NCBI GenBank assembly: GCA_035063885.1
Contig: JAPSFM010000006.1
Location: 1 to 64,000 of the forward strand
Length of the DNA stretch: 64,000 nt
From: CAADGY01 sp900696665
GTDB taxonomy: Bacteria > Acidobacteriota > Terriglobia > Bryobacterales > Bryobacteraceae
Direction: 5' to 3'
Part shown: positions 1-8,662 of the stretch, one piece after another
Position numbering within the stretch: position 1 is the first letter of the stretch
How the letters are laid out: each line of letters begins with the position of its first letter
The notes under the pieces: model-generated
Database searches by the model: none
Seen by the model: the letters and a program-made list of their open reading frames with translations, nothing else
Told to the model about the DNA's origin: nothing
Position numbers and translations under genes: made by a program

Positions 1-118
1 GCATTGCCCGTCTCCGCTTCACCGGCACGAGCAGATTAACACGCGCTCCCGAGAGGCCATGGCAAAAGGCGACATTTCTACTTTGCCAGGAACACGACAT
101 TTCTACTTTGCCTTGACA
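1..118. mobile_element. Terminal end of an IS21-like insertion sequence
   Basis: Two exact 18-bp direct repeats (CGACATTTCTACTTTGCC at 70-87 and 95-112) lie 25 bp apart and are followed by TTGACA ending at 118. Read on the minus strand the end begins TGTCAAGG and continues with the repeat unit. Multiple short repeats internal to a TGT...ACA terminus are typical of the IS21 (istA/istB) family. The transposase genes would lie left of the window; no reading frame in 1-69 can be assigned. The element ends 10 bases before the start codon of the next gene. Confidence 0.55.
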
Positions 119-128
119 GGAAGCACCA

Positions 129-3083
129 ATGAGATCGACTATCCTTGCATTCCTTACTACACTCGCGTTCGCCGGCGCGGCCCTTGCGTCCGTGGCGGTG
201 TTGGAGGACTTCGAAAGCGCCACACCCTCCAGCCGTTGGATCGGAGGGAAGGTCGAGGTTTCGGACCAGCAGGCCTCACACGGCCGCCTCTCCGGCAGGA
301 TTATTTTCGAGCAGTCGCGCAGTGAGATCCGTCTTCAACCGCGGCAACGGGATTGGCGTCCGTTCGACCGCCTCCTGTTTGACGTCTATAGCGATCGCAG
401 TGAAATACAAACCCTCTCTCTTCGCATCTATGAACGCGCCGGCGGCGCCAATCCCGACGGCTATTTCGAAGCCAGAAATAAACTTGTAGTCAAGAGCGGA
501 TGGAACCACATCGAGGTGAAGCTGTCTGGTATGCAGACGGCCTCTTATCAGCGCAAGCTTTCCTTCGATGACATTGCGGAATTGTCTCTGTTCTGCGAGA
601 GAGTGCAATTTCCCTGGACAATTTTCGTGGACAACATCCGTCTGGTTCAGGGCCAGGAAGGGGCAACAAGATCGCGGAACGAGCCGGACGACATTGTTAC
701 CACAATTGAGAACCGCTGGTTTACGGTGCGCCAGGTAGCGAGACCCGAGGAGGTCCCGGAATCAGACGATGTAGGCCGCTTGCGCAAGGAGGCGCAACAG
801 CAACTGGACCGGCTCCGCGAAACCATTCGCGCCGCGCAGGTTCAAGGGATCGACACGATTTATGCGGAGCGCCATCTGGTGACGGCAGAACTTGGATTGC
901 AGGTGCGCCCGCGGCTGCCCTGGTTCAATAACGATGCGGACAAACTGAAAATGTTCGCTTACGTAGCCGGGAGTTGCGCACGGGGGCGGCGGCATCTCGA
1001 AGACCTGATCGCGGGCGTCGTCCGCCTTCCGCACGTGGACGACACACAGGTGACCGGACCGGACGTGCCCCTCTATCCCAATCTGAAAGGACTCAAAAGC
1101 GACGGCTGGTTTTACAGGGATTCGGAAGGCAAACCCCTGATGGTGATTTCGCTGCATTCCCCCAGCACTCTGCTGCAGCGCTTCTTCGCCACACCACGGC
1201 AGCACATTGAGAGCTACACCGTGGGAGGCGGCTCACGTTGGACCATCGAGGAGTCACCCGTTTATGAGGCGTTTCACAAATATCCGGATACTCACCGGGT
1301 GGGTTGGGACGGCTGGTGCGGACACCTGATCCGCGATCTGTTTTCAATGGGCGGCTCCAAAATGGAGAACGTTGTAATTTGCCTGGAGAGTCCGCATATC
1401 CGGGACGCCGTCGACAAATATATCCGCATAAACATCCCGAAATTTCATAACAATCCGCAGTTGTTGTACGACGTGATGGCTTACGAGCTGATGTACATCT
1501 GCTACTGCGAACGCAGCCAGAAAATGTTCCGCGAATGGCTCGCCAACAAGCATGGAACCATTGCGCGCGTGAACGAGATCTACGGCACGTCTTACACCGG
1601 ATTCGACGGAGTTGTGGCGCCGCCGGTCAAGAACTCACGGCCGCTCGCCGGCACGAATCGCGCACTCTGGTACGACTGGGCGCGATTCAACCAGGACCGC
1701 TTCACCGATTACCTGTTATGGGTGAAAAGCCGTGTCCGGGCGGTGGATTCAACGGTGCCACTGGCCGCAGGCGGCAGTTCCAGCATGCTGGGAGGCGGAA
1801 CCGGAACCAGCGGAATCGACGAAGAACGCATCGTCAATGAAGTGGGCGACCTGATTCTTCACGAGGGTGGTGGATCCACTCTCGGCGCCGATTTGCAGAT
1901 GGCGTTACCAGAACAGAAAAAGCCCCTCGCCGACCCCGAGATGAGCCTTCAATCCGTCTACAACCTGCTGCCGCACGCACTGCACGGCAAGAGCGTGATG
2001 CAGTTTTTCCATTGGCCCGCACAGCCGCAAAACGAGTTCTTCAGTATGAACGCATCAGCCCTGCCGCATAGCTGGCGTTTCTCGCTTGCCGAGGTGGGGG
2101 ACCTGATCCGGGCGACGCTGGATGCGCGCAGATTGGCGTCCGAGATCGCGGCCTTCGTTGACGCTCCGCCGGAAGTGGCGATTTTGTACTCGCAGACTTC
2201 CACCTTGCAGTTGCCTCCGGAGATGCTGACCTGGCGTGTCACACCCTACCTCGCGGAACTGGAGAAGATGTACGAAGGAAGCCGCTATCTGGATGCGAAG
2301 ACGACGTTCATCACCGAGAGGCAGGCCGCAAAGGGCTGGTTGAGCCGCTATAAACTTCTCCTGGTGCCGGGCGTGCGTAACCTGCCGGCTGGCATAGTGC
2401 AGAAGATATGGGAATTCGCCGAATCGGGCGGGCGTGTCCTGATTACTCCTGAATCGCTGCTGGGTGACGAGTACAACCGCCAACAGCCGTTCCTCTCCCG
2501 ACTTGGAATTGCCATTGAACAAACCCGCCATCCCAAACCTGGCACCATAGGCGCGATGACGCAAGGATACGATCAGAGCTTCTCCCAGGATGTCGCTTTC
2601 ACCAGCGGCTCGCGCCAGAAACTGCGCGTTCCTCTCTGGGACGGCATGGAACTTGAGACCGGCGGCGTTTCGCAGAAGCTTCGGCTCACCGGCGATGCCG
2701 AATCCATTGCGAACTTCAGCGACGGCGGAGCCGCCCTGGCGCGGACCAGAACCGGCCGTGGCGTAATCTACTATTCAGCGGCATCCTTGACCAGCAAGAG
2801 CTACTGGCGCTTGCTCGATCGTATCTTCCAAGACGCGAACGTCACCAGGCCGGTGCGCGTCAGGGATGCGGACAACCCCGAAGCATGGGAACTCGAAGCG
2901 CGTTACGTTGTATCGGGCAAACGGCGATTGTTGTATGTCACCAGCCACAAAAACGGGCCGCTGAATGTTGAATTGCAGCTTCCCCCAAAAGACACAGCCA
3001 CACTGTTCGACCTGCGGAACCGCACAACGGTGGAGAGCATCACGCTGCCGTCCAGGGAGACGGGGATTTACGAATTGCGGTAA
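129..3083 (+). CDS. Secreted GH42-like glycoside hydrolase with beta-galactosidase trimerisation-like domain
   Basis: The 984-residue product begins with a signal peptide (hydrophobic residues about 5-20, AGAALA). A jelly-roll carbohydrate-binding-like region follows (about 25-175, starting VLEDFESATPS). The catalytic part (about 320-680) resembles GH42: the stretch MFREWLANKHGTIARVNEIY matches the way GH42 enzymes read after the acid/base strand. A class I glutamine-amidotransferase-like domain (about 690-830, PPEVAILYSQTS then SGGRVLITPE) matches the GH42 trimerisation domain. It probably hydrolyses a beta-linked galactoside or arabinoside outside the cytoplasm. The ATG at 129 has AGGA at 118-121, directly at the IS end, so the native promoter has probably been displaced. 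It converges on the ribulokinase gene 17 bp downstream. The exact family is uncertain; GH-A clan membership is the safe statement. Confidence 0.7.
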   Translation: MRSTILAFLTTLAFAGAALASVAVLEDFESATPSSRWIGGKVEVSDQQASHGRLSGRIIFEQSRSEIRLQPRQRDWRPFDRLLFDVYSDRSEIQTLSLRIYERAGGANPDGYFEARNKLVVKSGWNHIEVKLSGMQTASYQRKLSFDDIAELSLFCERVQFPWTIFVDNIRLVQGQEGATRSRNEPDDIVTTIENRWFTVRQVARPEEVPESDDVGRLRKEAQQQLDRLRETIRAAQVQGIDTIYAERHLVTAELGLQVRPRLPWFNNDADKLKMFAYVAGSCARGRRHLEDLIAGVVRLPHVDDTQVTGPDVPLYPNLKGLKSDGWFYRDSEGKPLMVISLHSPSTLLQRFFATPRQHIESYTVGGGSRWTIEESPVYEAFHKYPDTHRVGWDGWCGHLIRDLFSMGGSKMENVVICLESPHIRDAVDKYIRINIPKFHNNPQLLYDVMAYELMYICYCERSQKMFREWLANKHGTIARVNEIYGTSYTGFDGVVAPPVKNSRPLAGTNRALWYDWARFNQDRFTDYLLWVKSRVRAVDSTVPLAAGGSSSMLGGGTGTSGIDEERIVNEVGDLILHEGGGSTLGADLQMALPEQKKPLADPEMSLQSVYNLLPHALHGKSVMQFFHWPAQPQNEFFSMNASALPHSWRFSLAEVGDLIRATLDARRLASEIAAFVDAPPEVAILYSQTSTLQLPPEMLTWRVTPYLAELEKMYEGSRYLDAKTTFITERQAAKGWLSRYKLLLVPGVRNLPAGIVQKIWEFAESGGRVLITPESLLGDEYNRQQPFLSRLGIAIEQTRHPKPGTIGAMTQGYDQSFSQDVAFTSGSRQKLRVPLWDGMELETGGVSQKLRLTGDAESIANFSDGGAALARTRTGRGVIYYSAASLTSKSYWRLLDRIFQDANVTRPVRVRDADNPEAWELEARYVVSGKRRLLYVTSHKNGPLNVELQLPPKDTATLFDLRNRTTVESITLPSRETGIYELR

Positions 3084-3100
3084 GACGTGGCTAGGCCTGG

Positions 3101-4693
3101 CTAGGCCGCACCTGCCGTCATTTGCACTTCGCCAGCGATACGCCGCAAAGCGGCTAGCACATCGCCCGCTTTTACCGGCTTCGCCGCAGGAACGCCAAAA
3201 CTGAAGTACATTCTGCGGAACAATTCGTACAATTCATCGTACACTCGGGTGGCGGCGTCATCCGGCTCCACCACTCTGTACTTCGGGCAAAGCGCGTCCT
3301 GTGCTTCCTCGACCGATTTAAAGGTCCCCGCCGCGAGGAACGCAAAAATTGCCGAACCGAGGCTCGTCACCTCCGACTCTGGCACCAGGACGGGCTTATT
3401 CAGCACACTAGCGTAGACGCGGTTCAGCACTTCGTTGCGTTGCGGAATGCCGCCGCCGTTAATGACACGCTGAATGGGGACGCCGTGCTCCGCCATGCGC
3501 TCGAGAATGATTCGCGTGTGAAAGGCCGTGCCCTCGATGGCGGCGGACAACTCGTCCTGCGCCGTATGAGTCAACTTCCAGCCGAGAGTAATGCCGCCCA
3601 GTTCCGGGTTCACCAGCACGGTACGATCCCCGTTGTCCCATGTAAGCCGCAGAAGCCCGGTTTGCCCCGCCTGGTAGTTCTCCAGCCCTTCCGACAGTGC
3701 CGCGACCGTCGAGCCGGCACGCCGGGCAATTGCATCGAATATGTCGCCGGTGGCCGAAAGCCCCGCTTCGACACCCGTCATACTGGGGTGAATAGACCCT
3801 TCCACAACTCCACAGACACCCGGCACCAGGCTGATGCGTTCGCCGATCGCCATAATACAGGTGGACGTGCCGATCACGTTGACGACGTCGCCAACGCGGC
3901 ACCCCGCGCCGATAGCGTCCCAGTGGGCATCGATGCCGGCGACGGGAATTGGGATCCCGGCGCGCAGGCCGAGACGGGCCGCCCACTCCGGCGATAACTC
4001 ACCGGCAATCTTGTTCGATGCCGCATAGCGCCCATTCAATTTTTCGCGGATGCCGGCGAGCAACGGATCTACCGCCACAAAAAAATCCTCGGGCGGCAAC
4101 CCGCCCAACGCCTCATTCCACATCCACTTGTGCCCCATCGCACAAATGGAGCGCGGTACAAGTGAGGGCTCCCGTATGCCGCACAATTCGGCGGTTACCA
4201 TGTCACAGTTTTCGAGCGCTGTCACGAATTTGCCGCGCTTTGTGGGGTTGTTGCGGAGCCAATGCAGAACTTTGGAGAACCCCCATTCAGAGGAGTACGT
4301 GCCGCCCGACCAGTTGATGGCTTTCATACCCAACTTGTGGGCTGTTTCCGTGATCTCGGCTGCCTCACGCCACGCGCGGTGATCGCACCAGAGATAGTAA
4401 TCGTCCAGCGGCTCGAGTCCCTGACCTACCGGAATCACCGTCGAGCCCGTGGTGTCGATCGCAAGTGCCTCGACACTGCCACCCGGCACACCGGCCGCTT
4501 CGAGCGCTTGGCAAGCCGCTTCTACAAGCGCCTGCATTTGGTCCGCATGGCTTTGAGTAGCGTAATCGGGATCCTGTTTTCTGCGATGCAGAGGATAGTC
4601 CGCGGCGCCTGAACCGAGCCGGCCCCGCTGGCTATCCACGATGCAAACACGAACGCTCTGCGTTCCGAAATCTACTCCCGCGACAATAGCCAT
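3101..4693 (-). CDS. araB: Ribulokinase, FGGY carbohydrate kinase family
   Basis: The protein phosphorylates L-ribulose (or a related ketopentose) with ATP in the cytoplasm, the second step of L-arabinose use. The 530 residues match the usual ribulokinase length. The N-terminal phosphate-binding turn is visible (VAGVDFGTQSVRV), as are the substrate-loop words DTTGSTV and the C-terminal ATP-binding segment (RVINGGGIPQRN, then SEVTSLGSAIFAF). The ATG at 4693 is preceded by GAGGAG with 4-base spacing. No araA or araD is adjacent, so it is a lone kinase next to a glycosidase. The substrate could be another ketopentose, because FGGY specificity is not readable from these motifs. Confidence 0.85.
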   Translation of the reverse strand: MAIVAGVDFGTQSVRVCIVDSQRGRLGSGAADYPLHRRKQDPDYATQSHADQMQALVEAACQALEAAGVPGGSVEALAIDTTGSTVIPVGQGLEPLDDYYLWCDHRAWREAAEITETAHKLGMKAINWSGGTYSSEWGFSKVLHWLRNNPTKRGKFVTALENCDMVTAELCGIREPSLVPRSICAMGHKWMWNEALGGLPPEDFFVAVDPLLAGIREKLNGRYAASNKIAGELSPEWAARLGLRAGIPIPVAGIDAHWDAIGAGCRVGDVVNVIGTSTCIMAIGERISLVPGVCGVVEGSIHPSMTGVEAGLSATGDIFDAIARRAGSTVAALSEGLENYQAGQTGLLRLTWDNGDRTVLVNPELGGITLGWKLTHTAQDELSAAIEGTAFHTRIILERMAEHGVPIQRVINGGGIPQRNEVLNRVYASVLNKPVLVPESEVTSLGSAIFAFLAAGTFKSVEEAQDALCPKYRVVEPDDAATRVYDELYELFRRMYFSFGVPAAKPVKAGDVLAALRRIAGEVQMTAGAA

Positions 4694-4839
4694 AAGTCTC
4701 CTCGGTTCGCAAATTCGAATGATTGCGAGACCAGTGTATCGAATACGGCTGCTGCCGATCTTCCGCCACGCCCCGTTCCGCCGCGTTTTTCCCGGAAACG
4801 AAACCGGACAAGCCGTTACTTTGGACGAATACGGCGAAA

Positions 4840-5397
4840 TTATCGCGGAAGATCTTTGTGGAGGCGTGGAATATAGGCGGGGCCGCCCAGCGCGCCGCCG
4901 AACTGGTTATGGCGAAGCGGATACTTGCGGGCGGCAAACGTGTTGCGTGCATCGAACTTGTCATTGCGCAGGAATTCGTAAAGGCTTCCATGCGGTTGGT
5001 TGGTCCCACTCTTGGTCACCACGTTCACCACACCGCCGAGAGTGTTGCCGAACTCCGCCGACATGGAACCGCTCTGGACCTTGAACTCCTCTACCGCGTC
5101 GACGGTGGGCTGGACGGAGATGTCTTTATAGTAAGCGTTTAGGTTGTTTGCGCCGTCGATCAGAAAAGCATTCGATGCGTTGGGCTCGCCATTGATGCTG
5201 ACCTGAGCCACGTTGCGGCCGCGGTCGTTGAACCGGACGCCGGCCGGCCCGGTCCCGGACTTCACGTTGGGCGCGAGCAACTCCAGGCCGAGGACCGTGC
5301 GGGCGTTCGACGGAAGGTCGTCGATGCAGCGGTTCTCGATCACCTTGCCTACCGTCGGAGAGGCGGCATCGACGGGTACATGCCAAGGAGTTGTTCT
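4840..5397 (-). pseudogene. Remnant of an Oar-type TonB-dependent receptor (plug domain only)
   Basis: The frame reads TVGKVIENRCIDDLPSNART, which matches the TVGQVIEN...LPLNGR plug-entry motif of the intact receptors in this window. It continues through INGEPNASNAFLIDG, VDAVEEFKVQSGSMSAEFG and GVVNVVTKSGTN to FARKYPLRHNQFGGALGGP, then stops. About 170 of roughly 1,050 residues remain: no signal peptide, no regulatory-like domain and no barrel. The nearest start is a GTG at 5343, but homology extends upstream of it to about 5380. Both ends are broken, so this is a decayed copy and not a functional gene. Confidence 0.75.
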
Positions 5398-5416
5398 GGG
5401 ATGTCAGCGCCACGTG

Positions 5417-5521
5417 GCGGACACCATCAATCGCGTAGCTGCGGAGCATAGAACCGACCTGATGGCAATGGGCACGCGCGGCCGTCTACCGGATTTGGGT
5501 AGTAAGCCAGCCGGCCAATAA
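5417..5521 (+). pseudogene. Possible C-terminal remnant of a UspA universal stress protein
   Basis: The frame reads ADTINRVAAEHRTDLMAMG followed by TRGR and then a stop at 5519-5521. This resembles the UspA signature in which A-x-E-x-x-x-D-L-I-x-M-G-T-x-G-R precedes the last helix. Only about 35 residues fit; the rest of the domain, including the ATP-loop continuation after GTRGR, is missing. The piece overlaps no real gene and sits between the receptor remnant and the carbonic anhydrase gene. The match is short and could be chance. Confidence 0.3.
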
Positions 5522-5592
5522 AGCGTGCCGCATCCGGCGCGGCAGCTTCGGGTTTTGGTCCTAATGACACCTGTTCGTTTGCAGACTGTGCG

Positions 5593-6273
5593 CTACTCGA
5601 CATTGGCGCCCTCCACGGCGGCGCCGCGTGTGAAGCCGTCCTCCGATTCACCGGCCGTTTTTCCAATCAGAACAAAGCGTGCCAGCCCAGGATCAAAAGC
5701 AGTCACCGTTCCATCATCAATCTGGTAAACCCACCCATGCAGTTGGAGTTTGCCCTTACGCAGCCGCGAGGCGACGGAAGGGTGGGTGCCGAGGTTTGCG
5801 AGTTGCGCCACCACGTTCTCCTCGATGAGCGCGTTTAGCAGCTCTGCGCCCTTCAAGTGCGGATAGTTGTCTTGCACGATGAAACGCGCGCTCTCGGCGT
5901 GCTTCAACCAAGCAGCCACATTCGGCATACCGGCCAGTTGCTCCGGATGAAGCAACCCACTCATGGCTCCGCAATCGGAGTGACCACAGATGATGATGTC
6001 TTTGACCCCCAACGCCAAGACAGCGAATTCAATCGTGGCAGATACGCCGCTATTTTCTTCGCCATAGGCGGGAACGATATTGCCCGCGTTGCGGCAAGTG
6101 AAGAGGTCGCCAGGCGCCGTCTGTGTTATCAACTCGGGCACGATCCGTGAATCCGAGCAGGTAAGAAACAACGCCTCGGGCGCTTGACTGGATGCGAGCC
6201 GCTCAAATAGCTGCCGGGTCTGTGGAAAGATCTCGTTCTGGAAACGGGATAACCCGCTTAGAATTCGCTTCAT
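5593..6273 (-). CDS. Beta-class carbonic anhydrase
   Basis: Catalyses reversible hydration of CO2 to bicarbonate in the cytoplasm. All beta-class signature residues are present: C39 with D41-S-R43 (TCSDSRIVPE), and H98 with C101 (CGHSDCGAMSG), which give the Cys2-His zinc site and the Asp/Arg dyad. The segment FTCRNAGNIVP is also typical. At 226 residues it is a normal length. Its ATG follows directly after the TAA of a 24-codon upstream ORF, and AAGGAG lies inside that ORF about 8 bases before the start, so translation is probably coupled. Confidence 0.92.
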   Translation of the reverse strand: MKRILSGLSRFQNEIFPQTRQLFERLASSQAPEALFLTCSDSRIVPELITQTAPGDLFTCRNAGNIVPAYGEENSGVSATIEFAVLALGVKDIIICGHSDCGAMSGLLHPEQLAGMPNVAAWLKHAESARFIVQDNYPHLKGAELLNALIEENVVAQLANLGTHPSVASRLRKGKLQLHGWVYQIDDGTVTAFDPGLARFVLIGKTAGESEDGFTRGAAVEGANVE

Positions 6274-6348
6274 TTACAAGTCTCCTTCGTCCTGCTGCTT
6301 CACACGGGCGGTGTTCCGGCCGCAACCGCAGGGCATATGGATTTTCAT
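6274..6348 (-). CDS. Short Cys-containing ORF (24 aa), candidate leader peptide or micro-protein
   Basis: An ATG at 6348 is preceded by GGAGGAGAG with 4 bases of spacing, one of the strongest Shine-Dalgarno matches in the window. The product begins MKIHMPCGCGRNTARV, continues QQDEGDL after a Lys, and ends with TAA at 6274-6276. The carbonic anhydrase ATG follows with no gap. The CGCG block could bind a metal or report cysteine supply, or the ORF may serve only to deliver ribosomes to the downstream start. I do not recognise a family. It is too short to judge by codon use, so the evidence is the ribosome-binding site and the exact stop-start junction. Confidence 0.55.
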   Translation of the reverse strand: MKIHMPCGCGRNTARVKQQDEGDL

Positions 6349-6374
6349 AGGTCTCTCCTCCAAGCCCCGTTCAC

Positions 6375-6395
6375 CGTGCGTGAGAGCCACACACG
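6375..6395 (-). promoter_or_regulatory. Hairpin in the leader of the short ORF/carbonic anhydrase transcript
   Basis: On the minus strand CGTGTGTG, a GCTCT loop and CACGCACG can form an 8-bp stem with one G-U pair. It sits about 13 bases before the strong ribosome-binding site at 6353-6361. It may affect translation of the short ORF or be incidental; no poly-U tract follows. Confidence 0.3.
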
Positions 6396-6533
6396 CGGGC
6401 ATACGCGATGGGCGCAAATGGAACCTGCATGACACAAATGGCTAAAGGAGAGGCGGAGGGGGGAATCCAAGGACAAGTTTTGATAGCGTAGCATACAAGG
6501 AACTTTTTACTGGAATCCGTGCCTACATCGGTA

Positions 6534-6563
6534 TTGGTCCCGTTCGAACGCCGGTGATATAAT
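6534..6563 (+). promoter_or_regulatory. Sigma70-type promoter for the VWFA gene pair
   Basis: TTGGTC at 6534-6539 and a perfect TATAAT at 6558-6563 are separated by 18 bp. Transcription would start near 6570 and give a leader of about 25 bases before the ATG at 6595. The rest of 6396-6533 holds no gene I can support. Confidence 0.6.
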
Positions 6564-6594
6564 CGGAGTGGCGTAGTTTACTGGGTGTTGCCAT

Positions 6595-7602
6595 ATGGCT
6601 GCGAGATTGAGCAGTTGCATGATTCTCGGCCTCTGCTGCGCCTTCCTTACGGCAGGCTCACGCCTTAGCTCCGCTGACAAAGTAAATACCGGTCAACAGC
6701 CGAGGGTTACTATTACCCCCCGCGTCAAGCCGGGGCCGGATGCCGGCCTTTCCACTCGGACCGATATTCGCGTAGACAAGACGTTAGTACTGATCAACGT
6801 CACCGTGACAGATCCTCTGAACCGCTTCGTCACCGGGCTCGATCGTGACCATTTTAGGCTCTTTGAGGACAAAGTCGAACAGGATGTGGCGCATTTTGCG
6901 AGTGAAGATGCTCCGTTGTCGGTCGGGCTGGTTTTTGACGCGAGCGGCAGCATGGGCAGTAAGCTACAGAAAGCCCGGCAGGCCGCCGCCCAGTTTTTCA
7001 GGACCGCCAATCCAGAAGACGAGTTCTTCCTGATTCAGTTCAATGACCGCCCTGAAATGGTGAGTGGATTTACGACCAATACCGAGGAGATCCAGAACCG
7101 TCTGACATTCACTCAGGCGAAAGGACGAACCGCGCTGCTCGATGGCGTATATCTCGCCCTGAACCAGATGAAAAAGGCGCGTAATCCTCGCAAAGCGATT
7201 CTGATCATCTCCGACGGGGGAGATAACAGCAGCCGCTACACGGAGAGCGAAATTAAGAACCTGGTGCGGGAAGCCGACGTCCAAATTTATGCGATCGGAA
7301 TTTTCGAGCCCATTTCGTCCCGCGGCAGGACAGCGGAAGAGCTTTCGGGGCCCGGCCTCCTGACCGAGATCTCGGAGCAGACCGGGGGCAGACATTTCCC
7401 TGTCGAGAACCTGAATGAACTTCCCGACGTTGCCGCGAAGATCGGCATCGAGCTTCGTAACCAGTATGTTTTGGGCTACACACCATCGAACCGGGAAAAG
7501 GACGGGAAATATCGCAAGGTGCAGATCAAATTGGTTCAGCCCAAAGGGCTGCCTCCGCTACGGGCTTTTTGGCGGCTTGGCTACTATGCACCTTCTCAAT
7601 AG
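6595..7602 (+). CDS. Secreted VWFA-domain protein, acidobacterial type
   Basis: The 335-residue product has an N-terminal hydrophobic stretch (about 8-22) consistent with Sec export. A short beta-rich segment reads LVLINVTVTDPLNRFVTGLD; a von Willebrand A domain then starts near 108. The metal-ion-dependent adhesion site is intact: D115-x-S117-x-S119 (DASGSM), with a later Asp in ILIISDGGDNSS. This family is abundant and often tandemly duplicated in Acidobacteriota; its role is unknown, and adhesion or protein-protein contact outside the membrane is the usual guess. The C-terminus (RNQYVLGYTPSN ... FWRLGYYAPS) recurs in the next gene, with which it overlaps by 17 bp. The start lacks a clear ribosome-binding site; the ATG at 6619 is an alternative. 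Confidence 0.8.
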   Translation: MAARLSSCMILGLCCAFLTAGSRLSSADKVNTGQQPRVTITPRVKPGPDAGLSTRTDIRVDKTLVLINVTVTDPLNRFVTGLDRDHFRLFEDKVEQDVAHFASEDAPLSVGLVFDASGSMGSKLQKARQAAAQFFRTANPEDEFFLIQFNDRPEMVSGFTTNTEEIQNRLTFTQAKGRTALLDGVYLALNQMKKARNPRKAILIISDGGDNSSRYTESEIKNLVREADVQIYAIGIFEPISSRGRTAEELSGPGLLTEISEQTGGRHFPVENLNELPDVAAKIGIELRNQYVLGYTPSNREKDGKYRKVQIKLVQPKGLPPLRAFWRLGYYAPSQ

Positions 7603-8545
7603 ACTCCTGGTTGTCGCGGCACTCTTTCTTGCTCCCGGCGCCTCCACCACGCGGCTGGATGCGCAAGTGGAGGACGAACCGACTTTTCGCGCCGACACGC
7701 GCCTGGTGGTTTTGCATGCCAGCGTAGTCGACAACAAAGGCCGCCTGGTGACGAACCTGCCTAGAGAAGCCTTCAAAGTCTATGAAAACGGCGTGCAGCA
7801 GCAACTCAAGATTTTCAGGCGGGAGGACGTTCCGGTTTCCATGGCGCTGGTCGTCGACAACAGCGGCAGCATGCGCGATAAGCGGCGCCGGGTGGAATTA
7901 GCCGCGATAGAGTTGGTGAAGGCATCGAACCGCCAGGATGAGGTTATGGTCGTCAATTTCAACGATGATGCGTTCGAGGACACACCGTTCACCAACGATA
8001 TCAAGAAAATGGAAGAGGGGTTGACGCGCATCGACTCACGGGGAGGCACGGCGATGCGGGACGCCGTTTCCATGACCATTGACCGCGTGAAGGAAGCAGC
8101 CAAAAAAGATAAGAAGGTTCTCCTCATCGTCACCGACGGGAATGATAATCTCAGTAACATCAGCCTGGAGCGGTTAGTGGAGAAAGCTCACAACAGCGGT
8201 ATTCTGATTTACGCGATCGGGCTGCTAAATGAGGAAGATCGCGGCGAGGCAAAGAAAGCCAAGCGGGCGTTGGATGCCTTGACGAAAGCTTCGGGGGGGT
8301 TGGCGTATTACCCGAAAGCGGTTGACAAAGTCGAGACCATCGCTCAACAAGTGGCGCATGACATCCGCAACCAGTATGTGATGGCCTACACGCCCTCGGC
8401 TCAGGATTTGGATGGCGGTTTCCGGCAGATCAAGGTGACCGTCGACGGTCCAAACCGGCCTCAAGTTCGCACTCGCACCGGTTACTACGCGGTGCCCGAC
8501 AGTTCGAAACAGCGCGCGTCGGCTCCATCCCCCGCAGCGTTCTAA
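7586..8545 (+). CDS. Secreted VWFA-domain protein, paralogue of the preceding gene
   Basis: The 319-residue product starts MHLLNRLLVVAALFLAPGAS, a clear signal peptide. The ATG at 7586 is chosen because the frame upstream runs through the preceding gene without a signal sequence. The layout repeats that of its neighbour: LVVLHASVVDNKGRLVTNLP, then a VWFA domain with an intact adhesion site (D91-x-S93-x-S95 in DNSGSM), an Asp in LLIVTDGNDN, and the shared tail RNQYVMAYTPSAQ ... RTRTGYYAVP. It overlaps the upstream gene by 17 bp, so the two are co-translated and probably arose by tandem duplication. Function is not known. Confidence 0.85.
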   Translation: MHLLNRLLVVAALFLAPGASTTRLDAQVEDEPTFRADTRLVVLHASVVDNKGRLVTNLPREAFKVYENGVQQQLKIFRREDVPVSMALVVDNSGSMRDKRRRVELAAIELVKASNRQDEVMVVNFNDDAFEDTPFTNDIKKMEEGLTRIDSRGGTAMRDAVSMTIDRVKEAAKKDKKVLLIVTDGNDNLSNISLERLVEKAHNSGILIYAIGLLNEEDRGEAKKAKRALDALTKASGGLAYYPKAVDKVETIAQQVAHDIRNQYVMAYTPSAQDLDGGFRQIKVTVDGPNRPQVRTRTGYYAVPDSSKQRASAPSPAAF

Positions 8546-8662
8546 GCGACAAAAATATTACACGTTCTCAGGCTTTTCACCCGCCCGGGTTGGGCTATTA
8601 TCGCCATTCCCTCTGATAAAATTGGACATTCAGGCTCAAACATCCACGAAATTGTTCAACCG

